From Lysinibacillus parviboronicapiens (lineage in GTDB: Bacteria; Bacillota; Bacilli; Bacillales_A; Planococcaceae), in NCBI RefSeq assembly GCF_003049575.1, contig NZ_PYWI01000032.1, positions 1-40,439 of the forward strand: a DNA stretch of 40,439 nucleotides. Direction: 5' to 3'. Below are positions 1 to 8,799 of the stretch, one piece after another. Each line of letters starts with the position of its first letter. Position 1 is the stretch's first letter. Under the pieces are notes generated by a model that had not been told where the DNA came from, ran no database searches, and saw nothing but the letters and a program-made list of their open reading frames with translations. The position numbers and the translations under genes are program-made.

Positions 1-110
1 TGTTGATCTAATGAAAACCTTTCACACAATTCATTGATTGAATAGTGACCTTCTTCGTACAATTGAAGGATATGTAGTTTTAACTCGAGTGAATGTTTAC
101 TTCGCCCCAT
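1..110 (-). CDS. IS3-family transposase OrfA, N-terminal part (partial)
   Basis: Reading leftward from an ATG at 110-108, the frame stays open to the window edge. It gives about 36 residues that begin MGRSKHSLELKLHILQLYEE and continue with GHYSINELCERFSLDQ. This is the usual start of an IS3/IS150-type OrfA: a basic start followed by a helix-turn-helix that binds the element's ends. Only the first third of OrfA is present. The call rests on motif style and on the terminal repeat just upstream of the start. Confidence 0.75.
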   Translation of the reverse strand, partial: MGRSKHSLELKLHILQLYEEGHYSINELCERFSLDQ

Positions 111-115
111 AAAAA

Positions 116-171
116 TGCTCCCCTTAGGTAAACAGATTTTATTTTTTAATCTGTCTACCTAATAGGGAGCA
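116..171. repeat. Stem-loop at the IS end, before orfA
   Basis: The sequence is nearly self-complementary: TGCTCCCCTTAGGTAAACAG at 116 pairs with CTGTCTACCTAATAGGGAGC near 151-170, leaving an AT-rich loop. The outer arm doubles as the terminal repeat and the inner arm sits about 6 bases before the orfA ATG. Such a hairpin could hide the orfA start in transcripts that read in from outside, as known for some IS elements. That role is inference. Confidence 0.6.
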
Positions 172-545
172 TATCACTGTGAGTACCTGGTCTTTTTTTG
201 ATTTGTTAATTACTGGATTGAATTAATGAATCTTTTATAAATTAGGATTTTCTCTGTGAAGTTGCCAATAAAGTTGAACTATGTAATTCTAACATTTGAT
301 TCGAACTTTTTTCATGTCTTTGGTTGTATCGATAAAGAGTTCTAGAAAACTCTACAAAATTTGTGATAAGTAAGTTACATGTTTTCTACTTCAAAGAACA
401 TTTAAATAGGGCAGTAAAGTATTTAAGGTTTGAGTTTAAAATTTTGTTACTTAGATAAAGATGGAATTATAAAGTAGAAGTTCATGCTGATAATTGGAAA
501 CTAACACTTTTTAATGTGAAGACTTGGGTTTTAAGGGGGATTTAA
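172..545. other. Intergenic stretch before the germination operon
   Basis: AT-rich sequence between the IS end and the first germination ORF. I find no convincing gene or terminator in it. A sigma-G promoter would be expected close to 545, but no confident match was seen. Confidence 0.5.
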
Positions 546-671
546 ATGTGGGGAATATTGGTTTCCTACTTTCCAGAATGGAAAGTATTTATGCAGGGCT
601 TTATTGTATTTTTCATTCCTTACATTATTTCAAGAGTGTTTAATTGGATTAGTACATCAAAGGAAGATTGA
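546..671 (+). CDS. Small membrane protein in front of the germinant receptor genes
   Basis: A 41-residue ORF starts at ATG 546 behind a strong ribosome binding site (AAGGGGG, about 6 bases upstream) and ends at TGA 669-671, just before gerA. It has a hydrophobic centre ([18 protein letters not shown]) and a polar tail (NWISTSKED), so one membrane segment is likely. Small membrane proteins, sometimes called D subunits, accompany some Bacillus germinant receptors, but those are usually longer with two segments. A receptor-associated role is inference from position. Its stop codon overlaps the ribosome binding region of gerA, so the two may be translationally coupled. Confidence 0.55.
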   Translation: MWGILVSYFPEWKVFMQGFIVFFIPYIISRVFNWISTSKED

Positions 672-676
672 TAAAT

Positions 677-2257
677 ATGAAATGGTGGAAATCAAAGATC
701 AAACAAAAACTTGATTTTGAAAACCAAAAAGAAAATGCATTAAAGTATGCGGAAGAGTCATCAAATGAGTCATCAAATCAATTTACGGGCGATTATACCG
801 TTGATCTGGAACTTGTGAGGAAAGAAATTGGTCACAACTGGGATGTGCAATTTAGGGAATTTCAAATAGGGAACACAGGTGTTCATGCGGTAATCATCTT
901 TGTTAATGGGCTGTCAGATAAAGAGCTTATTAACAACCATATTATGAAATCACTTATGTTGAGTTTTTCTGAAAAATCCTATGATGATCCATCATTTGTG
1001 AAAGGGGCCGTTTCAAAAGAGCTTATTAAAAATCAAGTACTTTCCATTAGTGAATTAACAGAAGTATATGATTTAAAAGGTTTAGTGTCCAAAGTATTGA
1101 CAGGCTCAACTGCACTGTTAGTTGATGGAATGTCGACTGTGCTAATTCTAGGTACAACCAAAGGGAAATCGCGAAATATTGAAGAACCAGTTTCAGAAGC
1201 ATTAGTTAGAGGCCCGCGAGTTGGTTTTACAGAAACGTTGAGTGATAATACTGCTCTTTTACGACAACATGGTGATACTCGAAACTTATCGATTATCAAT
1301 TTTCAAGTAGGACGACGTACAAAGAAAGAACTTGTTATCGTCTATATGCAAGAGATTGCTGATCCTAATTTGGTCGAAGAGGTTAAGAAAAGAATTAAAA
1401 AAATAAATATTGATGATGTTCCAGAATCAGGCTATGTAGAACAATTAATTGAAGATAATTACCTTAGTCCTTTTACACAAGTACAGAATACAGAGCGCCC
1501 CGACCGTGTTTTTGGTGCCTTGATGGAAGGACGAGTAGCAGTCTTGTTGGATGGAACACCTTTTGCATTGATCGTTCCAGTTACTTTTAGCATGCTGTTG
1601 CAATCACCAGAAGACTATTATGAGCGTTGGTTACCTAGTTCCCTTATCCGCCTATTACGTTATCTAGCAGCCGCTATTTCGCTTTTAGGACCCTCCTTGT
1701 ATATTTCGTTTGTGTCATTTCATCAGGGATTGATTCCAACCAAATTAGCATTTTCTATGATGGGAACAAGGGAGGGTGTTCCGTTTCCTGCCATAATAGA
1801 AGCACTGATAATGGAAGTAGCAATCGAAATTTTGAGGGAAGCGGGTCTTCGCTTGCCTAAACCCATTGGCGCAACAATGGGGATCGTCGGTGGATTAGTC
1901 ATTGGGGAAGCTGCAGTGCAAGCAGGGATTGTTAGCCCAATTATGGTGATAGTAGTTGCTTTAACTGCCATCTCTTCCTTTGCCATCCCTCAATACAGTG
2001 CAGGGATTACATTACGTATGCTTCGTTTTGGAGCTATGTTTTTCGCTACTATGTTTGGATTATACGGAGTTGTTTTATTCTTCCTCTTCCTTTGCAGCCA
2101 TTTGGTGAAATTGAAGAGTTTTGGTGTACCTTATGTAAGCCCTACGGTTCCTTATCGAGCAAGTGATTGGAAAGACTTTATGGTTCGCATGCCACTTATG
2201 ATGATGAAACGTCGTCCGAAGATGCTGCATACGAAAGATTCTATTCGTAAAGATTAA
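677..2257 (+). CDS. Spore germination protein, GerA family (A subunit)
   Basis: The A subunit of a Ger-type nutrient germinant receptor, acting in the spore inner membrane. About 526 residues, the usual family length. The hydrophilic N-terminal half (to about residue 300) is followed by a membrane half. That half holds the conserved segments [19 protein letters not shown], the loop [40 protein letters not shown] and [16 protein letters not shown] place the start at ATG 677 (MKWWKSK), because AAGGAAG at 660-665 is well spaced for it and too close for the in-frame TTG at 668. It is first of three genes in the classic A-B-C order, with gerB a few bases downstream. The germinant cannot be read from the sequence. 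Confidence 0.95.
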   Translation: MKWWKSKIKQKLDFENQKENALKYAEESSNESSNQFTGDYTVDLELVRKEIGHNWDVQFREFQIGNTGVHAVIIFVNGLSDKELINNHIMKSLMLSFSEKSYDDPSFVKGAVSKELIKNQVLSISELTEVYDLKGLVSKVLTGSTALLVDGMSTVLILGTTKGKSRNIEEPVSEALVRGPRVGFTETLSDNTALLRQHGDTRNLSIINFQVGRRTKKELVIVYMQEIADPNLVEEVKKRIKKINIDDVPESGYVEQLIEDNYLSPFTQVQNTERPDRVFGALMEGRVAVLLDGTPFALIVPVTFSMLLQSPEDYYERWLPSSLIRLLRYLAAAISLLGPSLYISFVSFHQGLIPTKLAFSMMGTREGVPFPAIIEALIMEVAIEILREAGLRLPKPIGATMGIVGGLVIGEAAVQAGIVSPIMVIVVALTAISSFAIPQYSAGITLRMLRFGAMFFATMFGLYGVVLFFLFLCSHLVKLKSFGVPYVSPTVPYRASDWKDFMVRMPLMMMKRRPKMLHTKDSIRKD

Positions 2258-2283
2258 TCACTATGAAAGGAAATAAGCCAATC

Positions 2284-3375
2284 ATGCTAATCAGTTCAAA
2301 TGACAAAATTACTACCTCCCAAGCATTAGTTATCCTCGTTAATTATATACTTGCAACTGGAATTCTGACTCTACCCCGCACATCTGTAGAGCAAGTCAAA
2401 ACACCGGATGTATGGATTAGTGTATTTTTAGGAGGACTTATAGCGATGATTGTCGGGGTAATTATCGTGAAATTAAGCCAACAGTTCCCGGAAAAAACTT
2501 TTTATCAATACAGTCAAGATATCGTGGGAAAATGGATGGGAAGGGTTCTTAGTTTACTTATTATAGTTTACTTTTTTACAATTTCAGCATTTGAAGTTAG
2601 AACAATGGCGGAAGTAACAGGTCTTTTTTTACTGGAAGGCACCCCTACTTGGGCTATTATCATGCCTTTTATGTGGGTAGGACTCTATTTGATTATTGGT
2701 GGAGTAAACCCGATTGCTCGACTGTTTGAGATTATATTCCCTATTACGATTGTCATTTTTTTGATTGTAACCTTTATGAGCTTAGGAATATTTGAAATAG
2801 ATAATGTCCGCCCAGTACTAGGGTTAGGAATGTTACCAGTGTTAAAGGGAATAAAGACAGCTACACTTGCATTTTTAGGCCCTGAAATTATGCTACTCAT
2901 TGTAGCGTTTATGAAGAAGCCGGACAAAGCCGTGAAAGTAGTTCTAGTTGGATTATCCATCCCTTTAATATTTTACGTCATAACAGTTGTAATGGTGATA
3001 GGAGCCTTATCAATCGATGGAGTGGTTATGAAAACATGGCCGACGCTTGAACTTATGCGAAGTTTTGAAATACCCGGATTGATTTTTGAACGCTTTGAGT
3101 CTTTTTTACTTGTGATTTGGATTATGCAAATATTTGCTACCTTTACTATCACCTTTTATGCAGCTTCTTTAGGGCTGGCTCAACTCTTCAAAAAAAATAT
3201 TCATCCATTTATGTATGGCTTGCTACCGATTATTTATATCATTGCTATGATTCCAAAAAATATCAATGACTTATTTAAATTTGGAGATATGATTGGTAAT
3301 ATCGCATTATTTTTATTTGGTGTACTACCACTAATGTTACTGCTAATTTCAAAATTGAAGGGTCGAAAAGTATGA
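2284..3375 (+). CDS. Spore germination permease, GerB family (B subunit)
   Basis: The B subunit of the receptor, an APC-superfamily-like membrane protein with about ten hydrophobic segments. Known family work places germinant recognition in this subunit. The N-terminus KITTSQALVILVNYILATG is typical of GerB/spore permeases. I prefer ATG 2284 (MLISSNDK, 363 residues) because AAAGGA at 2266-2271 precedes it. The in-frame ATG at 2263 has no clear ribosome binding site but would add only seven residues. The stop overlaps the gerC start (ATGA at 3372), so translation is probably coupled. Confidence 0.93.
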   Translation: MLISSNDKITTSQALVILVNYILATGILTLPRTSVEQVKTPDVWISVFLGGLIAMIVGVIIVKLSQQFPEKTFYQYSQDIVGKWMGRVLSLLIIVYFFTISAFEVRTMAEVTGLFLLEGTPTWAIIMPFMWVGLYLIIGGVNPIARLFEIIFPITIVIFLIVTFMSLGIFEIDNVRPVLGLGMLPVLKGIKTATLAFLGPEIMLLIVAFMKKPDKAVKVVLVGLSIPLIFYVITVVMVIGALSIDGVVMKTWPTLELMRSFEIPGLIFERFESFLLVIWIMQIFATFTITFYAASLGLAQLFKKNIHPFMYGLLPIIYIIAMIPKNINDLFKFGDMIGNIALFLFGVLPLMLLLISKLKGRKV

Positions 3376-4568
3376 AACTAAATTATTATAATATACGGCT
3401 CCTCCTAGGTTTGCTTTTATTTCTGATGATTCTTCTACTTACTGGATGCTGGAGCAGTAAAGAAATTGAAGATTTAGGTCTTATTGTTGGCACAGCGTTG
3501 GATATAGAAAATGATGGGGGTTCTTGGGAGGAACAAGATGGCGAGTATTCTAACAGAGATCTGATAACTATAACCAATCAGTTTGTTACTTCAGAGACTA
3601 TCGGTACTGGAGCAAAAGAAGGCTCAACACAACAAAAAGCTTACAAAAACGTTTCTGAAACAGGAGATGCAATACTCCCGACCTTACGAAATATGATATT
3701 GAAAATAGACAAACGTGCTTTTGCTGAACATTCAAAAGTACTAGTCATCGGAGAGGATCTTGCAAGTACTGTGAATATGCAACAGCTTTTGGATTTTTTT
3801 CTTAGAGAACTAGAGATAAGACCAAGTAGTACAATCCTAATTGCGAAAAACCGAGCGAGTGACACGCTAGAATCGAAAGAAACAGTTGAAATTCCAGCTT
3901 TCCAACTCGTAGAAATTATAAAAGGTTACGAAAGAACCACAAAAATTTTGCCTCCCATGACATTTGCGAAATTAGACGGGAAATTACATTCAGGATCTAG
4001 TTTTCTTTTGCAAAACGTTGTGTCAGAGAAAGGAGAAGTGAAATTTGCAGGAGCTGCCGTAATTGAAGGAAAGACGAAGAAACTAATCGGTGTTTTAAAT
4101 AATAAGGAATTAGAGGGTATAACGTGGATCACCGGGAAAGGGAAAGGCGGATTGGTTAAAAGCTTGGATGAAGAAACAGACCAACCAATTATTTACGAGG
4201 TATTATCAATGAAAAGTAAAATTATACCTCATGTAGATGGGGACAATATCTCATTTGATGTCAATATTGAATCTGAGGGAAGAATTGCTGAACACTGGGT
4301 TCTCTCAGAGAAACCATTTAATAATGAATTTCTCAAAAGGGCAGAAAAAGTTAGCGAAAAAGAAGTGGAACAGTTGGTGAAGAATACATTAGATAAAATC
4401 CAAAAAGAATATCAAGTAGACGTTTCTGGATTTGGAAACAGGTTGAGAATAGAGTACCCTAAAGTATGGAAAAAAGTTAAAAAAGATTGGGATCAAACAT
4501 TTAGTGAGGTTCCAATTAAGTGTAAGGTGAAATTAACCATCAAAGACTATGGGACGTCAGGTTATTAA
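3372..4568 (+). CDS. Germination lipoprotein, GerC family (C subunit)
   Basis: The C subunit of the receptor, a lipoprotein anchored on the outer face of the spore inner membrane. 398 residues. The signal peptide carries a lipobox: LLLTGC, with the lipidated Cys near residue 26, followed by WSSKEIEDLGLIVGTALD, a hallmark of Ger(x)C proteins. It overlaps gerB by four bases (ATGA), which suggests coupled expression. The C-terminal domain (residues about 220-390) matches the family style, including the region around KNTLDKIQKEYQVDVSGFG. The operon seems complete and undamaged. Confidence 0.95.
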   Translation: MKLNYYNIRLLLGLLLFLMILLLTGCWSSKEIEDLGLIVGTALDIENDGGSWEEQDGEYSNRDLITITNQFVTSETIGTGAKEGSTQQKAYKNVSETGDAILPTLRNMILKIDKRAFAEHSKVLVIGEDLASTVNMQQLLDFFLRELEIRPSSTILIAKNRASDTLESKETVEIPAFQLVEIIKGYERTTKILPPMTFAKLDGKLHSGSSFLLQNVVSEKGEVKFAGAAVIEGKTKKLIGVLNNKELEGITWITGKGKGGLVKSLDEETDQPIIYEVLSMKSKIIPHVDGDNISFDVNIESEGRIAEHWVLSEKPFNNEFLKRAEKVSEKEVEQLVKNTLDKIQKEYQVDVSGFGNRLRIEYPKVWKKVKKDWDQTFSEVPIKCKVKLTIKDYGTSGY

Positions 4569-4808
4569 GACCTTATAATATTGTAACATGACATTAGTCG
4601 ATTATGATTAATGTATTCTGGCTTGTAGCTTGATGATGAAGTGAGGTAGTAATGTGGTGACCAATTTCTCTTTATTGAAAAAGTAAGTAATTCCACTGTA
4701 CTCCAATATTCTTAACTCATTTATCCGGTAGGAAAATTATTCTCAGTATAATCTCTATCTGATTCCCAATACTAAAAGTGTTTAGAGTAAAAGGAAGGAG
4801 CTTACTTA

Positions 4809-5024
4809 ATGAGGTTTATAACATGGTGTATAATAGGAATAGCTGTTTTTTATGTAGTTAAAGGGGTAAAGAAAGGTACTTTTCCACAAGTAACAAAAGA
4901 AAACTTTAACGAATTAAACTCACGGTACACACAAGAAGAACCAATTACTCGTATGAATCAACATTTACAAGCTGTTGCTAACAATCCCTTAACCGGTAAT
5001 TTTCCAACTCAGAATGGCATTTGA
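4809..5024 (+). CDS. Small hypothetical protein with one N-terminal membrane segment
   Basis: 71 residues from ATG 4809 behind a good ribosome binding site (AAGGAAGGAG). Residues about 3-19 (FITWCIIGIAVFYVVKG) are hydrophobic and the rest is polar, rich in Asn, Gln and Thr, so it looks like a small membrane-anchored protein. I do not recognise the family. It stands alone downstream of the germinant operon; no terminator is evident between gerC and it, but the 240-base gap argues for its own promoter. A short inverted repeat (GCATTTGA / TCAAATGC) overlaps its stop. Confidence 0.6.
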   Translation: MRFITWCIIGIAVFYVVKGVKKGTFPQVTKENFNELNSRYTQEEPITRMNQHLQAVANNPLTGNFPTQNGI

Positions 5025-5286
5025 ATACTCAAATGCTTATTGAAATAAGCGCCTAAAAGTGAATAGGAAAATCGTTTATATAGGCATTTTATTATTTAGT
5101 ATTATCTAGAGAATTTAATTTATACTTGGAAATGTTAACTAGAGTTTAAAGAAGTAAAAACAATACGAATACTTGAAACAACAAAGTCTTGGTATTTAAA
5201 CAAGCACATGGAATGTATGAATCGATGTTGGTTGAAAGTGGACAACTTATAAAATTGTCTAGAAAAGATTAGCAAAATATAAATAA

Positions 5287-5323
5287 CCAAGGCTCATAAT
5301 TTGACTGAGTCTTGGTCTTTTTT
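5287..5323 (+). terminator. Rho-independent terminator
   Basis: CCAAGGCTCA pairs with TGAGTCTTGG across a 9-base loop, followed by TCTTTTTT. It is oriented to stop plus-strand transcripts, perhaps from the 71-residue gene about 260 bases upstream. Confidence 0.75.
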
Positions 5324-5480
5324 GAATTTGCCTTGGGGAATTTGTCTATGAAGCGTATTAGCTCCAATAAAGAGGGAAATAGCACCACTAATTCTCAAAA
5401 CTAAATTTTTCATCATAGCATCATCGATCGTTATGCCTTTTAGTAAACTACCAAATTATCATAAACCCTATATACCTCAT
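5294..5480 (-). pseudogene. Small membrane protein gene broken by a frameshift
   Basis: A perfect ribosome binding site (AAGGAGG, 7-base spacing) precedes ATG 5480-5478. The frame reads MRYIGFMIIW and stops. One base over, the reading continues as FGSLLKGITIDDAMMKNLVL, RISGAISLFIGANTLHR and so on to TGA 5296-5294. A single lost base near 5450 would explain this, giving an original of about 62 residues with one or two hydrophobic stretches. I do not recognise it. The last codons overlap the terminator on the other strand. Confidence 0.4.
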
Positions 5481-5547
5481 TATGCTGCCTCCTTATAAAA
5501 AAGCCACCCCATTTATCTAGATTGGATTTTCCATTCTGTTTTTTCTT

Positions 5548-5670
5548 TTATGTGCAGCTCTCAGGAGGTGAGCGAACTACATCTAAATTTACCCTTAATT
5601 GTTTGTAATCCTATCAATCGCTTATTCCATCTCTTCAAAACTAGTATAGATAATGCCATTCTTGAGCGGA
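5548..5670 (-). pseudogene. Decayed C-terminal gene fragment
   Basis: Minus-strand reading gives SIPLKNGIIYTSFEEME, then a stop, then AIDRITNN. One base over it continues as LRVNLDVVRSPPESCT and ends at TAA 5550-5548. This looks like the last 40 codons of a protein with one nonsense change and one frameshift. The end is reminiscent of PLP-dependent aminotransferase C-termini, but that is only a resemblance. No start is left. Confidence 0.35.
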
Positions 5671-5794
5671 ATGGAATACTATTGCCTAGGTTGTTATCAT
5701 TACAAAAATCCTAACATAATTTCGCCTTGGTTAATATTAGAATTTAAAGAAGAATAGAATGGAAGGACGTAAGAATGAAAGGGGATGAGAATGG

Positions 5795-6564
5795 TTGTCA
5801 AATTATGTACAGCATGCAGTATTTGAACATAAGTTTTGGTTAGAAATATTGAAAGACCATGGTCAATTTATTCATGATTCTTTGTATCCATCAGAGGTGG
5901 AGGATATTAACACAGCAAATTCATTTATTCATCAATTTGCCCAGTTACTCGCTTTTGCGAATACACTGAATGCTTCCGATGTAGCCGTTACCTTTGCACT
6001 TACTGTTGATGAGACTGTTGAACAGTTCAAGCAATTTAAGTTTCATATTCTTAGACGCCAATTATCAGGGAAAATTGGTATACATTTAACGCCTACCTTT
6101 GTCAATCATATGGTCAATGAATTAGAGGAGTATCAAAATGTTCTCAGCTATTTGAAAAAAGGTGAAATCCCCCCTATTTTCATGAACTACATCATCACTT
6201 AGTCTGGCTTTTAGATGCATCAGGACATGCTGGTGTCATCAATGATGAGTTAGATGGAGTAGAAAAAAGACTGAAACAAAAGAGTAATACGTTTGCCCAA
6301 CATTTCGAACAATTTTATTTAAAGGCAGTAGAGTTAACGGGTTATTTACGTTCCAATATCCAGTCATTTCCTGCATTAACACGCTTTAATAAAGATGTAG
6401 AGATCGAAATGACTTTATTTAAAGCCTTTTTACAGGAGTTAGAGGAAATGGACCTAAGCGCTGAAGTATTAGGAACATTCACAGCTCCAATGGCAGATCA
6501 TATGTGGAGGGAGGAACAGTATTATTTAATGAAGCTTGCCCATGCAAGTGGTGGAGAAGTATAA
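5795..6564 (+). pseudogene. DUF2935 family protein, split by a frameshift
   Basis: DUF2935 proteins are helical, ferritin-like proteins of about 260-280 residues, common in spore-forming bacilli; their role is not established. Here a TTG start at 5795 follows AAAGGGGATG. The first half (135 residues, with EHKFWLEILKDHGQFI) stops at 6202. The second half continues in another frame from about 6188, with HELHHHLVWLLDASGHAG and, near the end, MADHMWREEQYYLMKLAHAS, stopping at 6564. One missing T in the TTTT run near 6180 restores a single frame of about 256 residues. This is either a real lesion or a homopolymer sequencing error. Confidence 0.8.
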
Positions 6565-6642
6565 AGTTCCAAACTTTAAAGAAATCTTTAGAATAGACTG
6601 CTTTGCAAATATAGCATTAAAAACACAGATAGCCTTACTGTA

Positions 6643-6697
6643 AGTCATCAAATAACCAGGTGCTCATTTATAGTGAATCCCAGGTTATTTGATGACT
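6643..6697. repeat. Perfect 15-bp inverted repeat
   Basis: AGTCATCAAATAACC at 6643-6657 is exactly repeated in inverse at 6683-6697, with 25 bases between. No clear U-tract follows on either strand, so it is a poor terminator. It may be a relic of a mobile element or a processed RNA end. Confidence 0.6.
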
Positions 6698-6713
6698 GTT
6701 TGCGCGCTTTTCT

Positions 6714-6929
6714 CTATGTCGTTCGGGATATATCCGTGTAACCTTTCGGCAGTATCATGTGCTTACTTGTGCGTTCAATGAATAGAACGGTTTTCAGAAA
6801 TTGTGACCTGCTGTGTGCCTTTTTGAACAGTTAAAAAAGCTTGACCACTTTCAATTAACACACTGCTTGAGTAAATTGCAGAGAATGCTAATTTAGTAAT
6901 TCTTGGTGTTCTTTTGACAATATTCTAGC
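6714..6929 (-). pseudogene. Unrecognised gene fragment with a frameshift
   Basis: Minus-strand reading is open from about 6929 with protein-like sequence (RITKLAFSAIYSSSVLIESG, then QAFLTVQKGTQQVTISEN). It stops at 6777-6775 and continues one base over as VLFIERTSKHMILPKGYTDI to TAG at 6716-6714. No start codon or ribosome binding site is left. The family is not recognised; the alternating beta-like pattern could be part of a cupin-like domain, but this is a guess. Confidence 0.3.
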
Positions 6930-7046
6930 GATTTTATAGCTTTGATTTCTCTCTCGACTGTAAGTGAAACTTTAGTAATTTGATTATTGTTTTATGGTCT
7001 AATACATCTATACTAATAATTAGTAATGAAAAATGAGGTGAGAAAG

Positions 7047-7841
7047 TTGGACAAAGTTTCATATTTTATCGTCAATTCTTTTACTACAGAACTTTACAAG
7101 GGAAATCCAGCAGCCGTATGTTTACTAGAGTCAATAATTCCTGCGTTGACCATGCAGAAAATAGCTCAAGAGATACCTGTACCAACAACAGCTTTTATTC
7201 AAAAGGCGGATAATGTCTTTTTTCTTAGATGGTTTACGCCAGAAATGGAAATCCCAATTTGTGGACACGGAACAATAGCTGGTGCTTTTCTACTCTGGCA
7301 CCAAGGAATTTTGCCAGTAGAATCTTCTATTACATTCCAGACTGTAAGTGGGTCCTTGCAGGCAAATTGGTTTAATGAAATGGTTGAAATAACGATTAAG
7401 AAGTATCAGTTAGAAGAGATTGAATGTCCCTATGAACTTGAAGAATGGCTTGGCACAAAACCGACATATGTAGGGAAAACAGACTTGGATTATATCGTGG
7501 AACTAAGTCATGAAGAATATATTGCAAATTTTCAACCTGATTTTCCTGCCATGAAACACTTTCCAGTGCGCGGCGTGTGTATTACGAGCATGTCTCAAGA
7601 GAAGGGCATCGATATTGTTTCTAGATTTTTTTCTCCAGCACAGGGCATTGATGAAGACCATGTAAATGGTTCTACTCATGGTGCGTTAGGGCCTTACTGG
7701 TGTAAGAAATTATCAAAAGAAAGTATCGTTAGCAAACAGCTCTCAAAACGTGGTGGGTTATTATATGTTACACCAAAAGTAAACGATGTAGCTATTGCAG
7801 GTTCAGCGGTTCTGATATTAGCGGGGGAAATATTAATATAA
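7047..7841 (+). CDS. PhzF family isomerase-like protein
   Basis: PhzF proteins have two DapF-like halves and often act as isomerases on small amino-acid-like compounds. Family signatures are clear: a start of the form VNSFTTELYKGNPAAVCLL, then LRWFTPEMEIPICGHGTIAG, and in the second half RFFSPAQGIDEDHVNGSTHG. About 264 residues is normal. I choose TTG 7047 (MDKVSYF) because GAGGTG sits 7 bases upstream; an ATG at 7026 lacks a ribosome binding site. Odd point: where most members have the catalytic Glu (motif SET), this one reads VPTT, so ordinary isomerase chemistry is doubtful. It stands alone with no operon partners. Confidence 0.88.
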   Translation: MDKVSYFIVNSFTTELYKGNPAAVCLLESIIPALTMQKIAQEIPVPTTAFIQKADNVFFLRWFTPEMEIPICGHGTIAGAFLLWHQGILPVESSITFQTVSGSLQANWFNEMVEITIKKYQLEEIECPYELEEWLGTKPTYVGKTDLDYIVELSHEEYIANFQPDFPAMKHFPVRGVCITSMSQEKGIDIVSRFFSPAQGIDEDHVNGSTHGALGPYWCKKLSKESIVSKQLSKRGGLLYVTPKVNDVAIAGSAVLILAGEILI

Positions 7842-8027
7842 ACCTTAAAGTTGAAAAAGCTGTGAAAAGTCCACTACGTGATGGGGATAATTTTATTGAT
7901 AGTTTTTTCGGCTCCGGCTTGCCATCAAAGTTAGTATTCTATAACAATCTTCATGTCGGTTCTGAAGATGGATGACTCAAAAACAGTATAAGGGTTATAA
8001 AGGAGGACATTGTCTTGGCAATCGGAC

Positions 8028-8057
8028 ATTCAAATGCTGAGCGGGCAGCATTTGAAT
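8028..8057. repeat. 12-bp inverted repeat
   Basis: ATTCAAATGCTG and CAGCATTTGAAT flank a 6-base centre (AGCGGG). No U-tract follows. A related palindrome (GCATTTGA/TCAAATGC) lies near 5014-5033. Confidence 0.55.
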
Positions 8058-8129
8058 AGGCAACATCTGTTTCTAAAAATGACCTGAATTTTTAAACTAG
8101 ACCAAGAACTATTAAACAAAGATATATGT

Positions 8130-8164
8130 AAAAAAGATCAGTACTCATTTGGGAGCCTGATCTT
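8130..8164 (-). terminator. Terminator of the cotJ operon
   Basis: On the minus strand AAGATCAG pairs with CTGATCTT (with further partial pairing inward) and is followed by TTTT. It lies 30 bases after the cotJC stop. Confidence 0.8.
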
Positions 8165-8193
8165 CTTAAACGAAAGTTATTCTTTCATTGTTA

Positions 8194-8763
8194 TTAAAAT
8201 ATCTTTTTCTTATCCTTATCATCTTTTAATATTTCCACAGCTTCTCTAAAGCGTTGAGAATGTACAATTTCTCTTTCTCGTAAAAATTTCAAGCTATCAT
8301 TCAAGTCGGGATCATCAGACAAATCAATTATCCACTGATACGTGGCACGAGCTTTTTCTTCTGCTGCAATATCTTCATATAAATCAGCAATTGGATCTCC
8401 TTTAGCTTGGATATAGGACGCTGTAAATGGAACACCTGCTGCATTCTGATAAAACAATGCCTTATCGTGATTGACATAATGGTCACCAAGACCAGCTTCC
8501 TTAATTTGCTGTGGCGTTGCGTCCTTTGTAAGTTTGTATATCATTGTTGCAATCATTTCAAGGTGGGAAAATTCTTCTGTAGCAATGTCAGTTAGTAGGC
8601 CAACAACTTTATCGGGGATTGTATAGCGTTGATTCATATACCTAAGAGCAGCAGCAAGTTCCCCATCTGCACCACCATATTGTTCAATTAGATATTTGGC
8701 TAGCATAGGGTTACATGTACTTACTCTCACAGGATATTGAAGCTTCTTTTCATAATACCACAC
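8194..8763 (-). CDS. cotJC: Spore coat protein CotJC (manganese-catalase family)
   Basis: CotJC is a manganese-catalase-type ferritin-fold protein of the inner spore coat; in B. subtilis it is made in the mother cell under sigma-E control and assembles with CotJA. 189 residues, full length. It starts MWYYEKKLQYPVRVSTCNP and has the metal-binding style segments TDIATEEFSHLEMIATMIY and IAAEEKARATYQWIIDLSDD (roughly residues 58-76 and 132-151), followed by EIVHSQRFREAVE, consistent with E/H ligands of a di-metal site. Last gene of cotJA-cotJB-cotJC, separated from cotJB by 36 bases that include a ribosome binding site. Confidence 0.95.
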   Translation of the reverse strand: MWYYEKKLQYPVRVSTCNPMLAKYLIEQYGGADGELAAALRYMNQRYTIPDKVVGLLTDIATEEFSHLEMIATMIYKLTKDATPQQIKEAGLGDHYVNHDKALFYQNAAGVPFTASYIQAKGDPIADLYEDIAAEEKARATYQWIIDLSDDPDLNDSLKFLREREIVHSQRFREAVEILKDDKDKKKIF

Positions 8764-8799
8764 TAACGATTCCTCCTATCCAGCTTTTCAAATTACTTC

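Larger units (their letters stand above)
1..171 (-). mobile_element. End of an IS3-family insertion sequence
   Basis: The 5' part of an IS3-type element runs off the left edge. Its inferred outer end, TGCTCCCTATTAGGTAGACAG read on the minus strand and ending at 171, matches the end of the element at the right edge of the window (TGACCCCTGTATATAAGACAG) at about two thirds of positions. Both begin with TG, as IS3-family ends do. The orfA start lies inside it. The target duplication cannot be tested because only one end is present. Confidence 0.7.
5025..5794. other. Gene-poor region with decayed fragments
   Basis: No intact gene is seen. It holds a good rho-independent terminator (5287-5323) and two broken minus-strand reading frames, annotated separately. 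The sequence at 5100-5280 shows no ORF I can support. Confidence 0.5.
7842..8193. other. Intergenic stretch between phzF-like gene and cotJC
   Basis: Contains the terminator of the cotJ genes, a 12-bp inverted repeat and a very short TTG-started frame (8014, 14 codons, MAIGHSNAERAAFE) behind AAAGGAGG. After a TAG that frame stays open for 11 more codons. I cannot say whether this is a peptide or debris. Confidence 0.4.

Noticed and set aside
668..676. TTG 668 as gerA start
   Set aside because: It sits two bases after the AAGGAAG; ATG 677 has correct spacing and a typical N-terminus.
6714..6929. LytTR, ComK or cupin assignment for the minus-strand fragment
   Set aside because: Only a loose resemblance in pattern; no motif that would fix a family.
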